Source of the DNA: an uncultured Clostridia bacterium
Lineage (GTDB): Bacteria; Bacillota; Clostridia; Oscillospirales; Ruminococcaceae
Assembly: GCA_947625125.1 (NCBI GenBank)
Contig: CANQNF010000003.1
Coordinates: 62,001-126,000 of the forward strand
Length of the DNA stretch: 64,000 nucleotides
Direction: 5' to 3'
This document shows, in pieces, positions 24,943 to 35,382 of the stretch; positions within the stretch are counted from its first letter, which is position 1, and each line of letters begins with the position of its first letter. Below the pieces are notes generated by a model. That model was not told where the DNA came from and ran no database searches. It saw only the letters and a list, made by a program, of their open reading frames with translations. The position numbers and the translations under genes are program-made.

Positions 24943-24965
24943 ATTTGCACCTCCTTTTGGATTTC

Positions 24966-24987
24966 GTCCGCCGCTTATACGGCGAAC
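24966..24987 (-). promoter_or_regulatory. Leader hairpin before rpsF, candidate S6:S18 binding site
   Basis: GTTCGCCG/CGGCGGAC arms (one G-U) around a TATAAG loop, in the ~55-base 5' leader just upstream of the ribosome site. In other bacteria the S6:S18 complex represses its own operon by binding a CCG-containing leader hairpin. The match here is in position and CCG content only. Confidence 0.45.
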
Positions 24988-25002
24988 AAGGATAACATTA
25001 GA

Positions 25003-25031
25003 AGTATATCAGAACTTTCGGAAAATGTCAA
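25003..25031 (-). promoter_or_regulatory. Promoter of rpsF-ssb-rpsR
   Basis: On the minus strand TTGACA (25026-25031), 17-base spacer and TATACT (25003-25008). Confidence 0.88.
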
Positions 25032-25058
25032 GAGCTTTGCCGAAATTTTTTGATGAGT

Positions 25059-26042
25059 TTAATAAATGTTCATCGTGAACATAAGTATCGTCGAAATAAT
25101 TGACGAAACTACCGAAAGCGCCACGAACGCTATAACAACATATGCCATCGAAACGCCGCCGGCGGACGCTATCTTATTCTGAAGATCAAGTCCCGTGGTG
25201 TCGTTTATTTTTATATCATCAATATCTTTCTTAGCTTTTTTGTAGTATAGATAGTTGCCGAACGCGCACGCGAGAATCGACACTACCCAGGAAACTATCA
25301 TGCATATGCCCGAAACCGCCGTGAACACCGGTGAATCTATCCCGGTATACGCAACGCCCTCGCTCACGGACATGAACGCAAACATGTATTCAACGACGCT
25401 CGGGATGGAGACTATAATGCGCAAAACAAGTGTGACGATACCGTAAAGCGGCATTTTGCGGTAGAAGAACCAGAAAGGCGTAAAGAACAGAGCCGCAAAG
25501 TTTAAAGAGGCCTTGCTCTCGCCCTTGGCAAATTTCATGAACTTCGGCAGATAGTAGTAAAACTTCACGCCGACGTATCTCATGTACTCCCCTGCCGTAT
25601 TCGAGTCGACCGGTGCGTCCTCGGGGACGGTCTGATAATTCACAAACGGCTGATCATAGGGGTTATGATAGGTCTGCTGCTGACGGCCGGCATTGTTATT
25701 TGCAGAGCCTCCCGCCATATCCGTATAGGTCGGGATGCTGTCATAGCCCGGTCTTTCGGACTTAAGCGAAGCTCCGCAGGACGTGCAGAAAAAGCTCTCA
25801 GGGTCGTTATGCGCTCCGCAGTTGGGGCAGACCGCCTCTGTCGCCGATGAATTTATTCCCACGACGGGCTCGGGGTGCCACTCGCTTCCGCTTTCGTGCA
25901 AGAGAGTGTTTATGCAGCGGCCCTCGAGCTGGTAACAGTTTTTATGGTAAGGCGAGCCGCACTCGGGACAGACGACGATTTCATCGCCCTCTTTAAAGAC
26001 GTTGCGGCAGGATGTGCAGGGCTGACCGATATATTTTGACAT
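25059..26042 (-). CDS. RING-like zinc finger plus zinc ribbon membrane protein (DUF2628-like)
   Basis: 327 residues from the ATG at 26042 (ribosome site GGAGG); a frame to 26099 precedes that site and is rejected. Residues ~6-45 form a treble-clef finger: C-T-S-C, C-P-E-C-G, Y-H-K-N-C, G-R-C, like the prokaryotic RING family 1. A second zinc ribbon follows (VCPNCGAHNDPESFFCTSCG, residues ~68-90), then a Gln/Asn/Tyr-rich low-complexity linker. The C-terminal half has 4-5 membrane segments with LNFAALFFTPFWFFYRKM, a DUF2628 hallmark. The function is unknown; it may sense or scaffold at the membrane. Its promoter lies at the left end of a possible MITE. Confidence 0.82.
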   Translation of the reverse strand: MSKYIGQPCTSCRNVFKEGDEIVVCPECGSPYHKNCYQLEGRCINTLLHESGSEWHPEPVVGINSSATEAVCPNCGAHNDPESFFCTSCGASLKSERPGYDSIPTYTDMAGGSANNNAGRQQQTYHNPYDQPFVNYQTVPEDAPVDSNTAGEYMRYVGVKFYYYLPKFMKFAKGESKASLNFAALFFTPFWFFYRKMPLYGIVTLVLRIIVSIPSVVEYMFAFMSVSEGVAYTGIDSPVFTAVSGICMIVSWVVSILACAFGNYLYYKKAKKDIDDIKINDTTGLDLQNKIASAGGVSMAYVVIAFVALSVVSSIISTILMFTMNIY

Positions 26043-26087
26043 TTGGTTTCCTCCGTTTCGGGTTGCGATAATTGGGGTATGATATAT

Positions 26088-26116
26088 AGTATAGCACATA
26101 TTTTCAAAAATGCAAA
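26088..26116 (-). promoter_or_regulatory. Promoter of the RING-like membrane protein gene
   Basis: On the minus strand TTTGCA (26111-26116), 17-base spacer, TATACT (26088-26093). The sequence ATATGTGCTATACT around the -10 is repeated in inverted orientation at the lepA promoter. Confidence 0.7.
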
Positions 26117-26333
26117 CATTTTTTGGATATTTCTTTTAGTTTTTATCGTATGAACATATATAACGCCCTTTTCCGGCCGTATGATGCATATTAGGGAGTG
26201 TCTAAATCGCCCACATTATTCATTGTTTTAAAAATCGTCGCCATAGGCGACACCTTGAAATTCTGATTTCTGACATCTGACCTCTGTTTTCTTGATGTGG
26301 CCGCTTCGGCCACATCTTGCATATTACTACAGA

Positions 26334-26362
26334 TTGACTTTTTCAAAGATATGTGCTATACT
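26334..26362 (+). promoter_or_regulatory. Promoter of lepA
   Basis: TTGACT (26334-26339), 17-base spacer, TATACT (26357-26362), ~48 bases before the lepA start. Confidence 0.85.
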
Positions 26363-26409
26363 TGTTATATCTGCAAAAAATATTACCAATTCAATATACA
26401 GGTGAAACT

Positions 26410-28212
26410 ATGGACCAGAACAATATCAGGAATTTCTGCATTATCGCCCATATCGACCATGGCAAGTCCACGCTCGCCGACCGTATCTTAGAGCTGACCG
26501 AAACGGTCGCTAAAAGAGATATGGAGGAGCAGCTCCTTGACAACATGGATATCGAACGCGAACGAGGAATCACCATCAAGGCGAGGGCCGTGCGCTTAAA
26601 ATACCGTGCCGACGACGGAAAGGAATATATTTTCAATCTCATCGACACTCCCGGCCATGTCGACTTTAACTATGAGGTCTCGCGCTCGCTGGCGGCATGC
26701 GAGGGAGCCATACTCGTCGTTGACGCTTCACAGGGTATCGAGGCCCAGACCCTTGCGAACACATACCTTGCAATAGAGCACGACCTCGAGGTCATGCCGG
26801 TGATAAATAAGATAGACCTGCCGAGCGCTAATCCCGAAAACGTCATATCGGAAATAGAAAACGTGATAGGGCTTCCCGCTCAGGACGCCCCGAGGATATC
26901 CGCAAAACAGGGAATAAACATCCGAGAGGTGCTTGAAAGGGTCATAACCGATATCCCAGCCCCAAAGGGCGACCCGGAGGCCCCGCTGAAATGCCTTATT
27001 TTCGACAGCGTATACGACCCCTATAAGGGCGTGATAATCTATGTAAGAGTCAAAGAGGGCACGCTTAAAGCCGGAGACCAAATAAGACTTATGGCGACTG
27101 GCGCAGAGTTTCAGACCGTCGAGGTAGGCTTCATGGGCGCGACGGAGCTTATCCCCTCGGGAATTTTACGAGCCGGCGAGGTCGGATATATAACTGCGTC
27201 CATAAAGAGCATATCCGATACCAAGGTCGGCGACACCGTTACTAACGCGCTCGAACCGTGTAAAGAGGCTCTGCCGGGGTATAGAAACGTCCAGTCGATG
27301 GTATTTTCGGGGATATATCCTGCCGATGGAGCAAAATACGGCGACCTTAAGGACGCCCTTGAAAAGCTTCAGCTCAACGACGCGTCTCTTACGTTTGAGC
27401 CGGAAACATCGGTGGCGCTGGGATTTGGGTTCAGATGCGGGTTCTTGGGACTTTTGCACATGGACATAATCCAGGAGAGGCTTGAGCGAGAATACAATCT
27501 CGACCTTATAACGACCGCCCCGTCGGTAATCTACAAGGTCACGCTCACAAGCGGCGAGGTAAAATATATCGACAACCCGACCAACTACCCCGACCCCGGT
27601 CAGATACAGTCCGCAGAGGAGCCGATAATCAATGCTCATATCTTCTCCCCGTCCGATTTTGTAGGAAATGTCATGGAGCTCTGCCAGGAAAGGCGAGGAG
27701 TTTTCAAGGACATGAAGTATATCGACGATAAAAGAGTCGACATTCACTATGAGCTGCCGCTGAACGAGGTCATCTACGACTTCTTCGACACTTTAAAATC
27801 CCGCACAAGAGGATACGCCTCCTACGACTATGAAATGCTCGGGTATGCGCCGTCGAAGCTTGTGAAGCTTGATTTGCTGCTGAACGGAGAGATAGTAGAC
27901 GCGCTTTCGTTCATAGTCCATGCCGACAGGGCATACAACCGTGCAAGGAGGCTATGCGAGAAGCTGAAAGAAAACATACCGAGGCAGCTTTTCGAGGTGC
28001 CCATCCAAGCCGCGATAGGCGGCAAGATCATCGCCAGAGAGACTGTCAAGGCCTACCGCAAGGACGTTTTGGCAAAATGCTACGGCGGCGATATAACAAG
28101 AAAGAAAAAACTCTTGGAAAAGCAGAAAGAGGGCAAAAAGCGTATGCGCCAGCTCGGAACGGTAGAGGTCCCGCAGGAGGCGTTCATGAGCGTCCTCAAG
28201 CTTGATTCCTAA
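26410..28212 (+). CDS. lepA: Elongation factor 4 (LepA)
   Basis: 600 residues, the usual length. LepA is a translational GTPase that can back-translocate or help ribosome assembly. G1 is [11 protein letters not shown]2 around [11 protein letters not shown]3 DTPGHVDF, and G4 NKIDLPSA. The specific C-terminal domain is present, with [17 protein letters not shown] and [18 protein letters not shown]. The ATG at 26410 follows AGGTGA; earlier in-frame codons to 26353 lie inside the promoter. It is followed after 14 bases by a membrane protein gene, probably co-transcribed. Confidence 0.97.
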   Translation: MDQNNIRNFCIIAHIDHGKSTLADRILELTETVAKRDMEEQLLDNMDIERERGITIKARAVRLKYRADDGKEYIFNLIDTPGHVDFNYEVSRSLAACEGAILVVDASQGIEAQTLANTYLAIEHDLEVMPVINKIDLPSANPENVISEIENVIGLPAQDAPRISAKQGINIREVLERVITDIPAPKGDPEAPLKCLIFDSVYDPYKGVIIYVRVKEGTLKAGDQIRLMATGAEFQTVEVGFMGATELIPSGILRAGEVGYITASIKSISDTKVGDTVTNALEPCKEALPGYRNVQSMVFSGIYPADGAKYGDLKDALEKLQLNDASLTFEPETSVALGFGFRCGFLGLLHMDIIQERLEREYNLDLITTAPSVIYKVTLTSGEVKYIDNPTNYPDPGQIQSAEEPIINAHIFSPSDFVGNVMELCQERRGVFKDMKYIDDKRVDIHYELPLNEVIYDFFDTLKSRTRGYASYDYEMLGYAPSKLVKLDLLLNGEIVDALSFIVHADRAYNRARRLCEKLKENIPRQLFEVPIQAAIGGKIIARETVKAYRKDVLAKCYGGDITRKKKLLEKQKEGKKRMRQLGTVEVPQEAFMSVLKLDS

Positions 28213-28226
28213 AAGGAGGTCAAAAT

Positions 28227-29045
28227 ATGAAATCACTGCTGTCTAACAAATGGCTGCAATTCGGCGTATCGGTCCTGACTCTTGCATACCTCGCTTTAAT
28301 CGGAACGCTCGCCTACTGGACGTTTTTATACGAAATTCGTTTCAGAAACGAGCATGCCTTTAACGTCATCTATATCGTCATCAGCGTGTTCTTCCTGATA
28401 CTCATGTTCTATTCAAGAAAGAGCCTGCCGACAAGAATAGTCTCGATGCTTTTGCTGCTGCCGGTATTTTTGCTGATAGTCTTTAATTTCTCACGGCCGA
28501 TGCTCTATGTTCCCCCGCTTATAGTTGGACTTATCCTGTTCTTTGCATGCTCGGCGGGCGAATCCACAAAGGTGATTATGGGCACCATCTATATCCTGCT
28601 CTACGTCGTCGGGCTCGTCGTTTTCATGATTGCCTCGACCCTCTTCGGCGGCTCAAGCGTTGAAACAAAGCTCAATGCCGATACCTCGCCGGATATTCTT
28701 TCAAACTACGACGCCGCCAAGATTGACAATCTTAACGCGACCTGCGTATCTCCCGACGGAAAGTACCGCTATTACATCGTCGACGTTCAGGACAACTCCC
28801 GCGGACGGGTCATGATAGTCGTCGAGCCAAACGACCTCGACAAGGAATACCGCTACTTCTCGCTCGTGGAGGTCGGCTACTCACAGCGCGTCGCCATTCA
28901 CTCGACAAGAGGCGTGACCCCCGACGTCAAATGGATAGACGGCCGGACGATAAGCTACAGCTTCGGAAACGGCGAATGGAAGACTTCTACCATAACTCCT
29001 ATGGAGGACAAGAACTACTTAAGATTTGTAAACATCAAGTGGTAA
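28227..29045 (+). CDS. Membrane protein of unknown function
   Basis: 272 residues. About four or five hydrophobic segments fill residues 10-145 (for example VLTLAYLALIGTLAYWTFL, YIVISVFFLILMFY). The remaining ~120 residues form an outside-facing soluble domain, with S-P-D-G-K-Y-R-Y-Y and a repeat-like beta pattern (VKWIDGRTISYSFGNGEW) resembling short beta-propeller or DPP-like strands. The family is not recognised. Ribosome site AAAGGAGGT is perfect. It lies downstream of lepA and ends at a bidirectional terminator. Co-transcription with lepA suggests constitutive expression. Confidence 0.78.
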   Translation: MKSLLSNKWLQFGVSVLTLAYLALIGTLAYWTFLYEIRFRNEHAFNVIYIVISVFFLILMFYSRKSLPTRIVSMLLLLPVFLLIVFNFSRPMLYVPPLIVGLILFFACSAGESTKVIMGTIYILLYVVGLVVFMIASTLFGGSSVETKLNADTSPDILSNYDAAKIDNLNATCVSPDGKYRYYIVDVQDNSRGRVMIVVEPNDLDKEYRYFSLVEVGYSQRVAIHSTRGVTPDVKWIDGRTISYSFGNGEWKTSTITPMEDKNYLRFVNIKW

Positions 29046-29049
29046 TAAA

Positions 29050-29088
29050 AAAATTCCCGCACCGGTCGGCCGATGCGGGTTATTTTTA
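29050..29088. terminator. Bidirectional terminator at 29 kb
   Basis: CCCGCA (29056-29061) pairs with TGCGGG (29074-29079), with inner CGG/CCG. It is flanked by TTATTTTTAT on the plus strand and a seven-A run (T run on minus). It separates two convergent genes. Confidence 0.85.
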
Positions 29089-29097
29089 TGTCTTTTT

Positions 29098-29889
29098 TCA
29101 GCTGTTGGAGCCGGAATTTCCGCATCCGCAGGAACTCCCGCTCATGTCCTCAAGGCCCTTGGGATAGAACTCCGAGGTCGGGAAGTTTATCTTGTCGAAC
29201 AGCTCGCAGGGGCTCTCGGTGTTGGAGGTGCACTCCTTTGACGGGATCTCGTACTCAAACGACGGAAGCATCACGGGAACGCTCCTTGAAAGAGATACGA
29301 CCGAAAACATGCCGAGCGTGCAGCAGACAGCCTTTCTTGACGGGACCGTGACAGCGGTCTCGCAGGTGGCGTCGGTGCATGCCGAGAATGCCGGGATAGT
29401 CACAAGCCTCAGACCCAAAACTATCGGGTCGGCGACTGCGACGGTGGCTTTCGGCGGATTGTTGTAGCAGCAGCCGTTCTGGGAAACAGCACCGTTGGTA
29501 TCAGAGGTAAAGAGCTTGGTGCCTCCCTCGCTGCCGAACAAAATGACCTTTTTGGTGAACGTGGCGGTGCCGTTTACGATATTCGTCGGGACGGCCGCCT
29601 GGGCGCTCGCTGAAAGCTCCACCTCGATGTTAAAGGTGTAAGTAATGTCCACCGAGTAGAAGCCCTTGTTGAACTGTATCGGCTCGACGGAAAAGTACGC
29701 GCCGGTGACTTCGCAGCACCTTGCCTTGGCATATGCGGCCTCGTTCACGAGCTGATTTGATTCAAAGTCGGGAAAAACGACTTCCAAATCCTCAAGGCAG
29801 TCGCGGTCGGAACAGCTGTCAAATATCCGCTCTGCCTGAATCGTTACCGCTTCTTTGAAGCCGTAAGGGTTGTTAGCAAATTCTGCCAT
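29098..29889 (-). CDS. Cys-rich conserved clostridial protein of unknown function
   Basis: 263 residues without a signal peptide or membrane segment. The N-terminal part reads FDSCSDRDCLEDLEVVFPD, followed by EPIQFNKGFYSVDITYTF. There are about fifteen Cys in all, including C-C pairs and a C-terminal C-G-C-G tail. I recall similar 'SC-DxDCLEDLxVxF' proteins in many spore-forming Clostridia, sometimes guessed to be spore or coat components, but I cannot confirm this from the sequence. Cys-rich, signal-less proteins of this kind fit a structural or cross-linked role. Ribosome site AGGAGG. It lies after polC with a large hairpin between. Confidence 0.7.
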   Translation of the reverse strand: MAEFANNPYGFKEAVTIQAERIFDSCSDRDCLEDLEVVFPDFESNQLVNEAAYAKARCCEVTGAYFSVEPIQFNKGFYSVDITYTFNIEVELSASAQAAVPTNIVNGTATFTKKVILFGSEGGTKLFTSDTNGAVSQNGCCYNNPPKATVAVADPIVLGLRLVTIPAFSACTDATCETAVTVPSRKAVCCTLGMFSVVSLSRSVPVMLPSFEYEIPSKECTSNTESPCELFDKINFPTSEFYPKGLEDMSGSSCGCGNSGSNS

Positions 29890-29907
29890 AATTATCCTCC
29901 TGTATAA

Positions 29908-29942
29908 GTATTGAACTCCCCATCGGACGGGGGTTTCAATAC
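29908..29942. repeat. Hairpin between polC and the Cys-rich gene
   Basis: GTATTGAA (29908-29915, plus) pairs with TTCAATAC (29935-29942), extended by CCCC/GGGG inside. No T run follows on either strand. It sits just ahead of the ribosome site of the Cys-rich gene and may insulate it from polC or act as a protein-binding palindrome. Confidence 0.5.
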
Positions 29943-29993
29943 ATATATTATTCAGTCAGGGAGGATTTAGTGCATTTTTTAAATATCGGGAGT

Positions 29994-32900
29994 TCACCAG
30001 AGGGTCGTCTGCGACGTTTCGGGGAGATCTCCGAAAGCTCCGAGCTCGACAAGCTGGTCTATTACCGATTTTGATACGCCGGAGGATTGTGCAAATTCCT
30101 CGACCGAGATGAACGTGCCCGACTGAGCGGCCTCATAAAGAGATTGCGCGGCCTTTTCACCGACTCCCGCCATCGCGATAAACGGCAGCCTTAATTTTCC
30201 GTCCTCGATCTTATATATCTTCGCGTGGGATTTATTTATGTCTATCGGCAGGAATTCATATCCCCGGCAGAGCATTTCGTTTATAATGAGAAGAGTTTCC
30301 ATGGTGCCCGTGTCCTTAGCGGAGCGCTCTTTTCCCATCTCCTGAAGCTCGGCGATCTTGTACTTGGTGGCCTGCTTGCCTCGGATGGCGGAAACCGCGT
30401 CAAAATCCTCTCCTCGGACGGTGAATATCGCCGCATAGAATTCAAGCGGATAGTAGATTTTGAACCATGCAAGCCTTATCGCGGCCGTGACATAAGCCGC
30501 CGCATGGGCTTTCGGGAACATATATTCTATCTTCATGCAGCTGTCGATGTACCATTCGGGAACGTCGTGGTCGCGCATGGTCTGCTTCATTTCGTCCGTC
30601 AGAAGCTTGGGCGCGTTGCCCTTTCTGACAATCTCCATGATCTTGAACGACAGCGATTCCTCAATGCCGTGATATATTAAATATGTCATTATCGAGTCGC
30701 GCGTTCCTATGACCTGGTCAATTGTGCAAACGCCGTTGTTTATAAGGTCTCTTGCATTGCCGAGCCAAACGCCCGTTCCGTGGGACAGGCCGGAGATCTG
30801 CAAAAGCGCCGCAAAGGTCTTGGGCTTTGTTTCTCTTAACATATCGCGGGTGTTCGGGGTGCCCATCTCGGGGATGGCGAGCGTGCCGTTGGACCAGCCG
30901 AGCTCTTCCTCGGTAACTCCGAGGGCTTCCGGAGATGTGAACAGTGAATAGACCTTTTCATCCGACATCGGCGTGTCGGTTATCTTGCGGCCGGTCATGT
31001 CCTCAAGATATTTATAGATGGTCGGAACATCGTGCCCGAGCTCGTCAAGCTTGAGAATGGTGTCGTGCAGGGAGTTGAAGTCGAAGTGCGTGGTGACTAT
31101 ATCCGAATCGGTCTTTTCGGCAGGGTGCTGGACCGGCGTGAAGTCGTAGACCTCATACTCGGACGGTATTACGACCATGCCGCCGGGGTGCTGGCCGGTG
31201 GTGCGCTTTATTCCGGTGCAGCCCTTTGTCAAGCGGGATATTTCGGCCTGGTTGGCGGTTTTTCCGTGCTCCTCAAGATATTTCATGACATATCCGTAAG
31301 CGGTCTTGTCGGCGACGGTGGAGATGGTGCCCGCCTTGAAAACGTTTTCAGCGCCGAATAAAACTTCGGTGAACTTGTGGGCGCTCGACTGGTAGTCTCC
31401 CGAGAAGTTGAGGTCGATATCGGGAGACTTGTCCCCGTGGAATCCGAGGAACGTTTCAAAAGGAATATCGTGGCCGTCGCGCTTCATCTCGGTGCCGCAT
31501 TTCGGGCATTTTTTCGGCGGCAGATCGAAGCCCGAGCCGTATTCTCCGTTGGTGAAGAACTCGCTCTCGTGGCATTTCGGGCATACATAGTGTGGGACAA
31601 GCGGGTTTACCTCGGATATACCGCACATCGAGGCCACGAAGCTTGAGCCTACCGAACCACGCGAGCCGACCTGGTAGCCGTGGGCGACGGAGTCTGCGAC
31701 AAGGCGCTTTGCGATGACATACAAAACTGCAAAGCCGTGCTCTATAATGGAGCTTAACTCCCTATCAAGGCGCTTGTAAACTATATCCGGAAGCGGGTCG
31801 CCGTAGATAGATTTTGCCGTCCTCCAGCATATCTCCGAAAGCTCCTCCTCTGCGCCGTCGATGTGAGGCGTGAAAGTGCCTTTCGGGAATGCCCTAAGAT
31901 CCGGGTCGGTCATATCCGCGATAAGATTTGAATTCGTGACGACGACCTCGTATGCCTTTTCTGCGCCGAGATATGCAAAGTCCTCGAGCATTTCCTTTGT
32001 TGTTTTGAGATACAGAGGCGCCTGGGTATCGCTGTCGGCGTACATGACCGATGTCAGAATAGAGCGGAAAATACCGTCGTTTTTGTCAAGGAAATGCACG
32101 TCCCCCGTCGCTACAACGGGTATGCCGAGTTCTTCTCCAAGGCGAACTATGGTCTTATTGAACTCCTGCAATTCCTCGACCGAGGACACGCTGCCGTTTC
32201 GGAGCATGAACGAGTTGTTGCCGATGGGCTGTATCTCGAGATAGTCGTAAAATCTCGCTATCTCCAAAAGCTCGTCATGAGGCTTGCCCTGGAAAACTGC
32301 CCTGAAAAGCTCGCCCGCCTCGCATGCTGAGCCTACGATAAGGCCCTCTCGGTGCTTTATTAGCTCGGATTTCGGTATTCTCGGGGTCTTATGATAATAC
32401 TTCAAATTGGAATAAGATACCAACTTGTAGAGATTTTTAAGCCCGACCTTATTCTTGGCAATGATTATCTGGTGGAACGTCGGAAGACGATTTATGTCTG
32501 CGTCGGCCAAAAGCGCGTTGAGGTTTCCGACGTTCGCGGTCTCGTCTCTCTCAAGAAGCCTGCGGCAAAGTACGTTGAATATCTCGGCGTTCATCTCCGC
32601 GTCGTCGCAGGCACGGTGGTGGTTGAAGTCTCCGAGCTTTAACGCCTTTGCTACCGAGTCGAGAGTGTGCTTTGAAATGTCGGGGAGCATCGAGCGCGAG
32701 AACGGCACGGTGTCGATGTATGTAAAGTCAAACGCCTTGCCGCATCTGTTGGCGGCGGCTTTGATGAACGAGGTGTCAAAGCCCGCGTTATGCGCAACCA
32801 AAACCGGGTTTTCTCCGCAGAATTCGATAAACTGCGAAAGGGCTTCGGACTCCTTTGCAGCGCCCTTTACCATGTCGTCGCGTATACCGGTGAGCTCTAT

Positions 32901-34331
32901 TATTCTTGCGGGTATCGGCTTTTCGGGATCAACAAAAATATTCATTCTGTCTACAACTGTAAGGTCCTTTACCTTTACAGCGCCGATCTCGATGATTTTC
33001 TCGGTGGCAGCCGAAAGACCCGTAGTTTCAAGGTCGAATACCACGAATTCATCGGTCAGTTCACGGCAGTCCGGCCCAACGGTGACGGTGGTCTCGTCGT
33101 TGACCTGGTAAGCCTCGATGCCGTAGATTATCTTGAAATTGCCACCGCCTTTTCTTATTGAGTCGCACTCGTACATAGCGTCCGGGAAAGACTGTACAAC
33201 GCCGTGGTCGGTTATCGCAAGCGCAGTCATCCCCCAGCTGTAGGCGCGCTTTACGATATCCCTCACGGGGGAAATGCCGTCCATGACCGACATGTTCGTG
33301 TGGCAGTGCAGCTCTACCCTTTTAACTTCGGCGTCGTCGACCTGCTTAATGCGCTTGACGGCGCTTATATCGCGGGGTTTAAGGTTTATATCCTTGTCGT
33401 ATGTATCATAAACAATCTCGCCGGCGACGGCTACCGTCATCCCGTTTTTGAGGGCTTCAAGTATAGCCTCGGCTTTTTTGGTCATCTCGATGATCTTGAC
33501 CGTGACGGAGCCGGTGTAGTCGGTTATCATGATATTTGCGATAATTCTCTTGCCGTCGCGGGTCGTGCGGCTGTCGATGGAGAATATATCCCCTATCACG
33601 GCTACCTTTCCGCTCTGTTCGGTAAGATCGCCCATGCGGTTCGGTTCGCCGTTAAATCTTATCTCACGGCCCATGATGACCGTCGCGTCCGGCTCAAGTT
33701 CAACCCCCTGAGCATATATCTCATAGCTCTGGCCGCTTGCCGAGTCTGCGCCCGAATTGGAATACGCGGGAGCCTGTGAAGAATAGGACTGCGGAGGAGG
33801 CGGCGGTGGCGGGGTATAGTTCTTTAAAATATCGTCCTGCGCACGAATCCTCTCCTCATTGTCGACGGAAAGATTTCCGCAGAGTTCTATTTCAACAGTC
33901 ACGCCGAAGTGGCTGTATATCATCTTAGACAAAGCCTGCTCAAAGCCTGCGGAACGCAAAATGCTCTCGCCGCCGTTTTTAAGCGTGATTTTAAGGCTGC
34001 CGCCTTCTATAAGGCAGTCGGCGTTGTCGAGAAACCCGTTGACCGGCACTCTCGTTTTAAGCTCCTCAATAAGGTCGGGGATGGCTTCCTCCGAAAAAAG
34101 AGAGGGCTGAAACTTCGGCACGGCATAGACCTCTCTTAAGCCCAAGGGGCGCTTTAACGCCTGGGAAAAGGCCTTGAGGTCGGAATATTTTACAAGTGAC
34201 GGAAAATCTATTTCGAGCGCAAGGGCCGTTTTATCGCGTGAAAAAGCGAGCCTGCGGATGGTTCCGTCCAAAAGCCCCTTTGGTATATCGTTTATGTAAG
34301 CGGCAAAAAATTCCGCAACCGTTTTATCCAT
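29994..34331 (-). CDS. polC: DNA polymerase III subunit alpha, PolC type
   Basis: 1445 residues, normal for PolC (~1440), the main replicative polymerase of Firmicutes. Order: N-terminal domain, OB fold (~225-310, [20 protein letters not shown]), PHP part ([13 protein letters not shown], ~345-400) and an inserted 3'-5' proofreading exonuclease ([18 protein letters not shown], ~425-590). Then come the rest of PHP and the polymerase with a C4 zinc site (C-P-K-C near residue 930, second C-P-K-C near 955) and catalytic [11 protein letters not shown]. The C-terminal part has [13 protein letters not shown]. Ribosome site GAGGT. It ends the long pyrH-to-polC operon, eight bases after ispG. Confidence 0.98.
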   Translation of the reverse strand: MDKTVAEFFAAYINDIPKGLLDGTIRRLAFSRDKTALALEIDFPSLVKYSDLKAFSQALKRPLGLREVYAVPKFQPSLFSEEAIPDLIEELKTRVPVNGFLDNADCLIEGGSLKITLKNGGESILRSAGFEQALSKMIYSHFGVTVEIELCGNLSVDNEERIRAQDDILKNYTPPPPPPPQSYSSQAPAYSNSGADSASGQSYEIYAQGVELEPDATVIMGREIRFNGEPNRMGDLTEQSGKVAVIGDIFSIDSRTTRDGKRIIANIMITDYTGSVTVKIIEMTKKAEAILEALKNGMTVAVAGEIVYDTYDKDINLKPRDISAVKRIKQVDDAEVKRVELHCHTNMSVMDGISPVRDIVKRAYSWGMTALAITDHGVVQSFPDAMYECDSIRKGGGNFKIIYGIEAYQVNDETTVTVGPDCRELTDEFVVFDLETTGLSAATEKIIEIGAVKVKDLTVVDRMNIFVDPEKPIPARIIELTGIRDDMVKGAAKESEALSQFIEFCGENPVLVAHNAGFDTSFIKAAANRCGKAFDFTYIDTVPFSRSMLPDISKHTLDSVAKALKLGDFNHHRACDDAEMNAEIFNVLCRRLLERDETANVGNLNALLADADINRLPTFHQIIIAKNKVGLKNLYKLVSYSNLKYYHKTPRIPKSELIKHREGLIVGSACEAGELFRAVFQGKPHDELLEIARFYDYLEIQPIGNNSFMLRNGSVSSVEELQEFNKTIVRLGEELGIPVVATGDVHFLDKNDGIFRSILTSVMYADSDTQAPLYLKTTKEMLEDFAYLGAEKAYEVVVTNSNLIADMTDPDLRAFPKGTFTPHIDGAEEELSEICWRTAKSIYGDPLPDIVYKRLDRELSSIIEHGFAVLYVIAKRLVADSVAHGYQVGSRGSVGSSFVASMCGISEVNPLVPHYVCPKCHESEFFTNGEYGSGFDLPPKKCPKCGTEMKRDGHDIPFETFLGFHGDKSPDIDLNFSGDYQSSAHKFTEVLFGAENVFKAGTISTVADKTAYGYVMKYLEEHGKTANQAEISRLTKGCTGIKRTTGQHPGGMVVIPSEYEVYDFTPVQHPAEKTDSDIVTTHFDFNSLHDTILKLDELGHDVPTIYKYLEDMTGRKITDTPMSDEKVYSLFTSPEALGVTEEELGWSNGTLAIPEMGTPNTRDMLRETKPKTFAALLQISGLSHGTGVWLGNARDLINNGVCTIDQVIGTRDSIMTYLIYHGIEESLSFKIMEIVRKGNAPKLLTDEMKQTMRDHDVPEWYIDSCMKIEYMFPKAHAAAYVTAAIRLAWFKIYYPLEFYAAIFTVRGEDFDAVSAIRGKQATKYKIAELQEMGKERSAKDTGTMETLLIINEMLCRGYEFLPIDINKSHAKIYKIEDGKLRLPFIAMAGVGEKAAQSLYEAAQSGTFISVEEFAQSSGVSKSVIDQLVELGAFGDLPETSQTTLW

Positions 34332-34339
34332 ACTAACCT

Positions 34340-35377
34340 CTACAGCTTGTCTATCTCTTCAAGAAGCGCTTTCAGGGCGTCCTCCTCGGAAAATTTACCT
34401 ACTATCTGATCTTTTTTGAAAATTACGGCGCAGCCGTCTCCCCCGGCAAGCCCGATATCAGCTTCTCTTGCTTCTCCCGGTCCGTTTACCACGCAGCCCA
34501 TGACGGCGACCGTGATGTCTTTATCAATACCACTGACCGCCTGTTCGACCCGGTTTGCAAGCCCGATGAGGTCTATCCTCGTTCGTCCGCAGGTTGGACA
34601 GGAAACAAGCCTCACTCCCCTTTTCAGCCCGAGCGCCGACAGGATATCAAAGCCCGCCTCGACCTCCTTTACCGGGTCGTCGGTCAGTGACACCCTTATC
34701 GTCTCGCCGATGCCGTCCGCCAAAAGAGAGCCTATGCCTATAGCGGATTTGATAAGCCCGGTCTTATAGGTGCCCGCCTCGGTCACGCCAAGGTGCAGAG
34801 GATGAGAGGTCATCTCGGAAATGAGCCTGTAAGCGTCGATGGTCCTTTTTACGTCGGAGGATTTGAGCGAGACGACGATGTCCCCAAAGTCGAATCTTTC
34901 AAGGGCTTTTATCTCGTTCATAGCGCTTTCGCATAGCGCTTCCGCAGTCGGCGAGCCGTATTTTTCAAGCAGTCCCTTTTCAAGCGAACCCGAATTAACG
35001 CCTATTCTTATCGGGATGTTTCTTTTTCGGCATTCGTCTGCGACAGCCTTGACGCGCTCCTCGGAACCTATATTTCCGGGGTTAATCCGGATTTTGTCGA
35101 TACCGCGCTCTGCTGCACCCAAAGCAAGACGGTAGTCAAAGTGGATGTCCGCGACCAAAGGCGCATCGACCTCTTTTTTTATGGCAGGAATAAGTTCGAG
35201 CGCCGATTCGTCGGGAATGGCGAGCCGTATTATCTCACAGCCCGCCGACTCAAGCGCTTTAGCCTGCGAAACGCTGCCGGGGATGTCGGTGGACGGGACG
35301 TTCAGCATCGACTGAACATAAATCCTGCCATCGCCGAGTGTAAGGTCTTTTACCTTTACAGGTGTAACTTTTCTCAT
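34340..35377 (-). CDS. ispG: 4-hydroxy-3-methylbut-2-enyl diphosphate synthase (flavodoxin)
   Basis: 345 residues, the compact bacterial form. It reduces MEcPP to HMBPP in the MEP isoprenoid route using a 4Fe-4S cluster. The cluster Cys are in [14 protein letters not shown] (two Cys) and [11 protein letters not shown] (third). The N-terminal TIM barrel starts [20 protein letters not shown] and includes [12 protein letters not shown]. Ribosome site GAGGT. It is five bases after rseP. With dxr in the same operon and ispE at 56 kb, it shows that this organism uses the MEP route. Confidence 0.97.
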   Translation of the reverse strand: MRKVTPVKVKDLTLGDGRIYVQSMLNVPSTDIPGSVSQAKALESAGCEIIRLAIPDESALELIPAIKKEVDAPLVADIHFDYRLALGAAERGIDKIRINPGNIGSEERVKAVADECRKRNIPIRIGVNSGSLEKGLLEKYGSPTAEALCESAMNEIKALERFDFGDIVVSLKSSDVKRTIDAYRLISEMTSHPLHLGVTEAGTYKTGLIKSAIGIGSLLADGIGETIRVSLTDDPVKEVEAGFDILSALGLKRGVRLVSCPTCGRTRIDLIGLANRVEQAVSGIDKDITVAVMGCVVNGPGEAREADIGLAGGDGCAVIFKKDQIVGKFSEEDALKALLEEIDKL

Positions 35378-35382
35378 TTTAA

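Larger units (their letters stand above)
26088..26362. mobile_element. Possible MITE-like element bounded by inverted promoter repeats
   Basis: The ends at 26088-26110 and 26339-26362 are near-perfect inverted repeats (TTTTT, C or G, AAA, optional G, then ATATGTGCTATACT). Between them lie the perfect hairpins GTCGCC-ATA-GGCGAC (26237-26251) and GATGTGGCCG-CTT-CGGCCACATC (26294-26316). Also inside is a 7-base tandem repeat of the form NNTCTGA (26260-26287). No reading frame is present and no clear target duplication was seen. The whole gap 26043-26409 otherwise holds only the two promoters. Confidence 0.4.

Noticed and set aside
26237-26316. Hairpins upstream of lepA as terminators
   Set aside because: No T run follows either hairpin on either strand.
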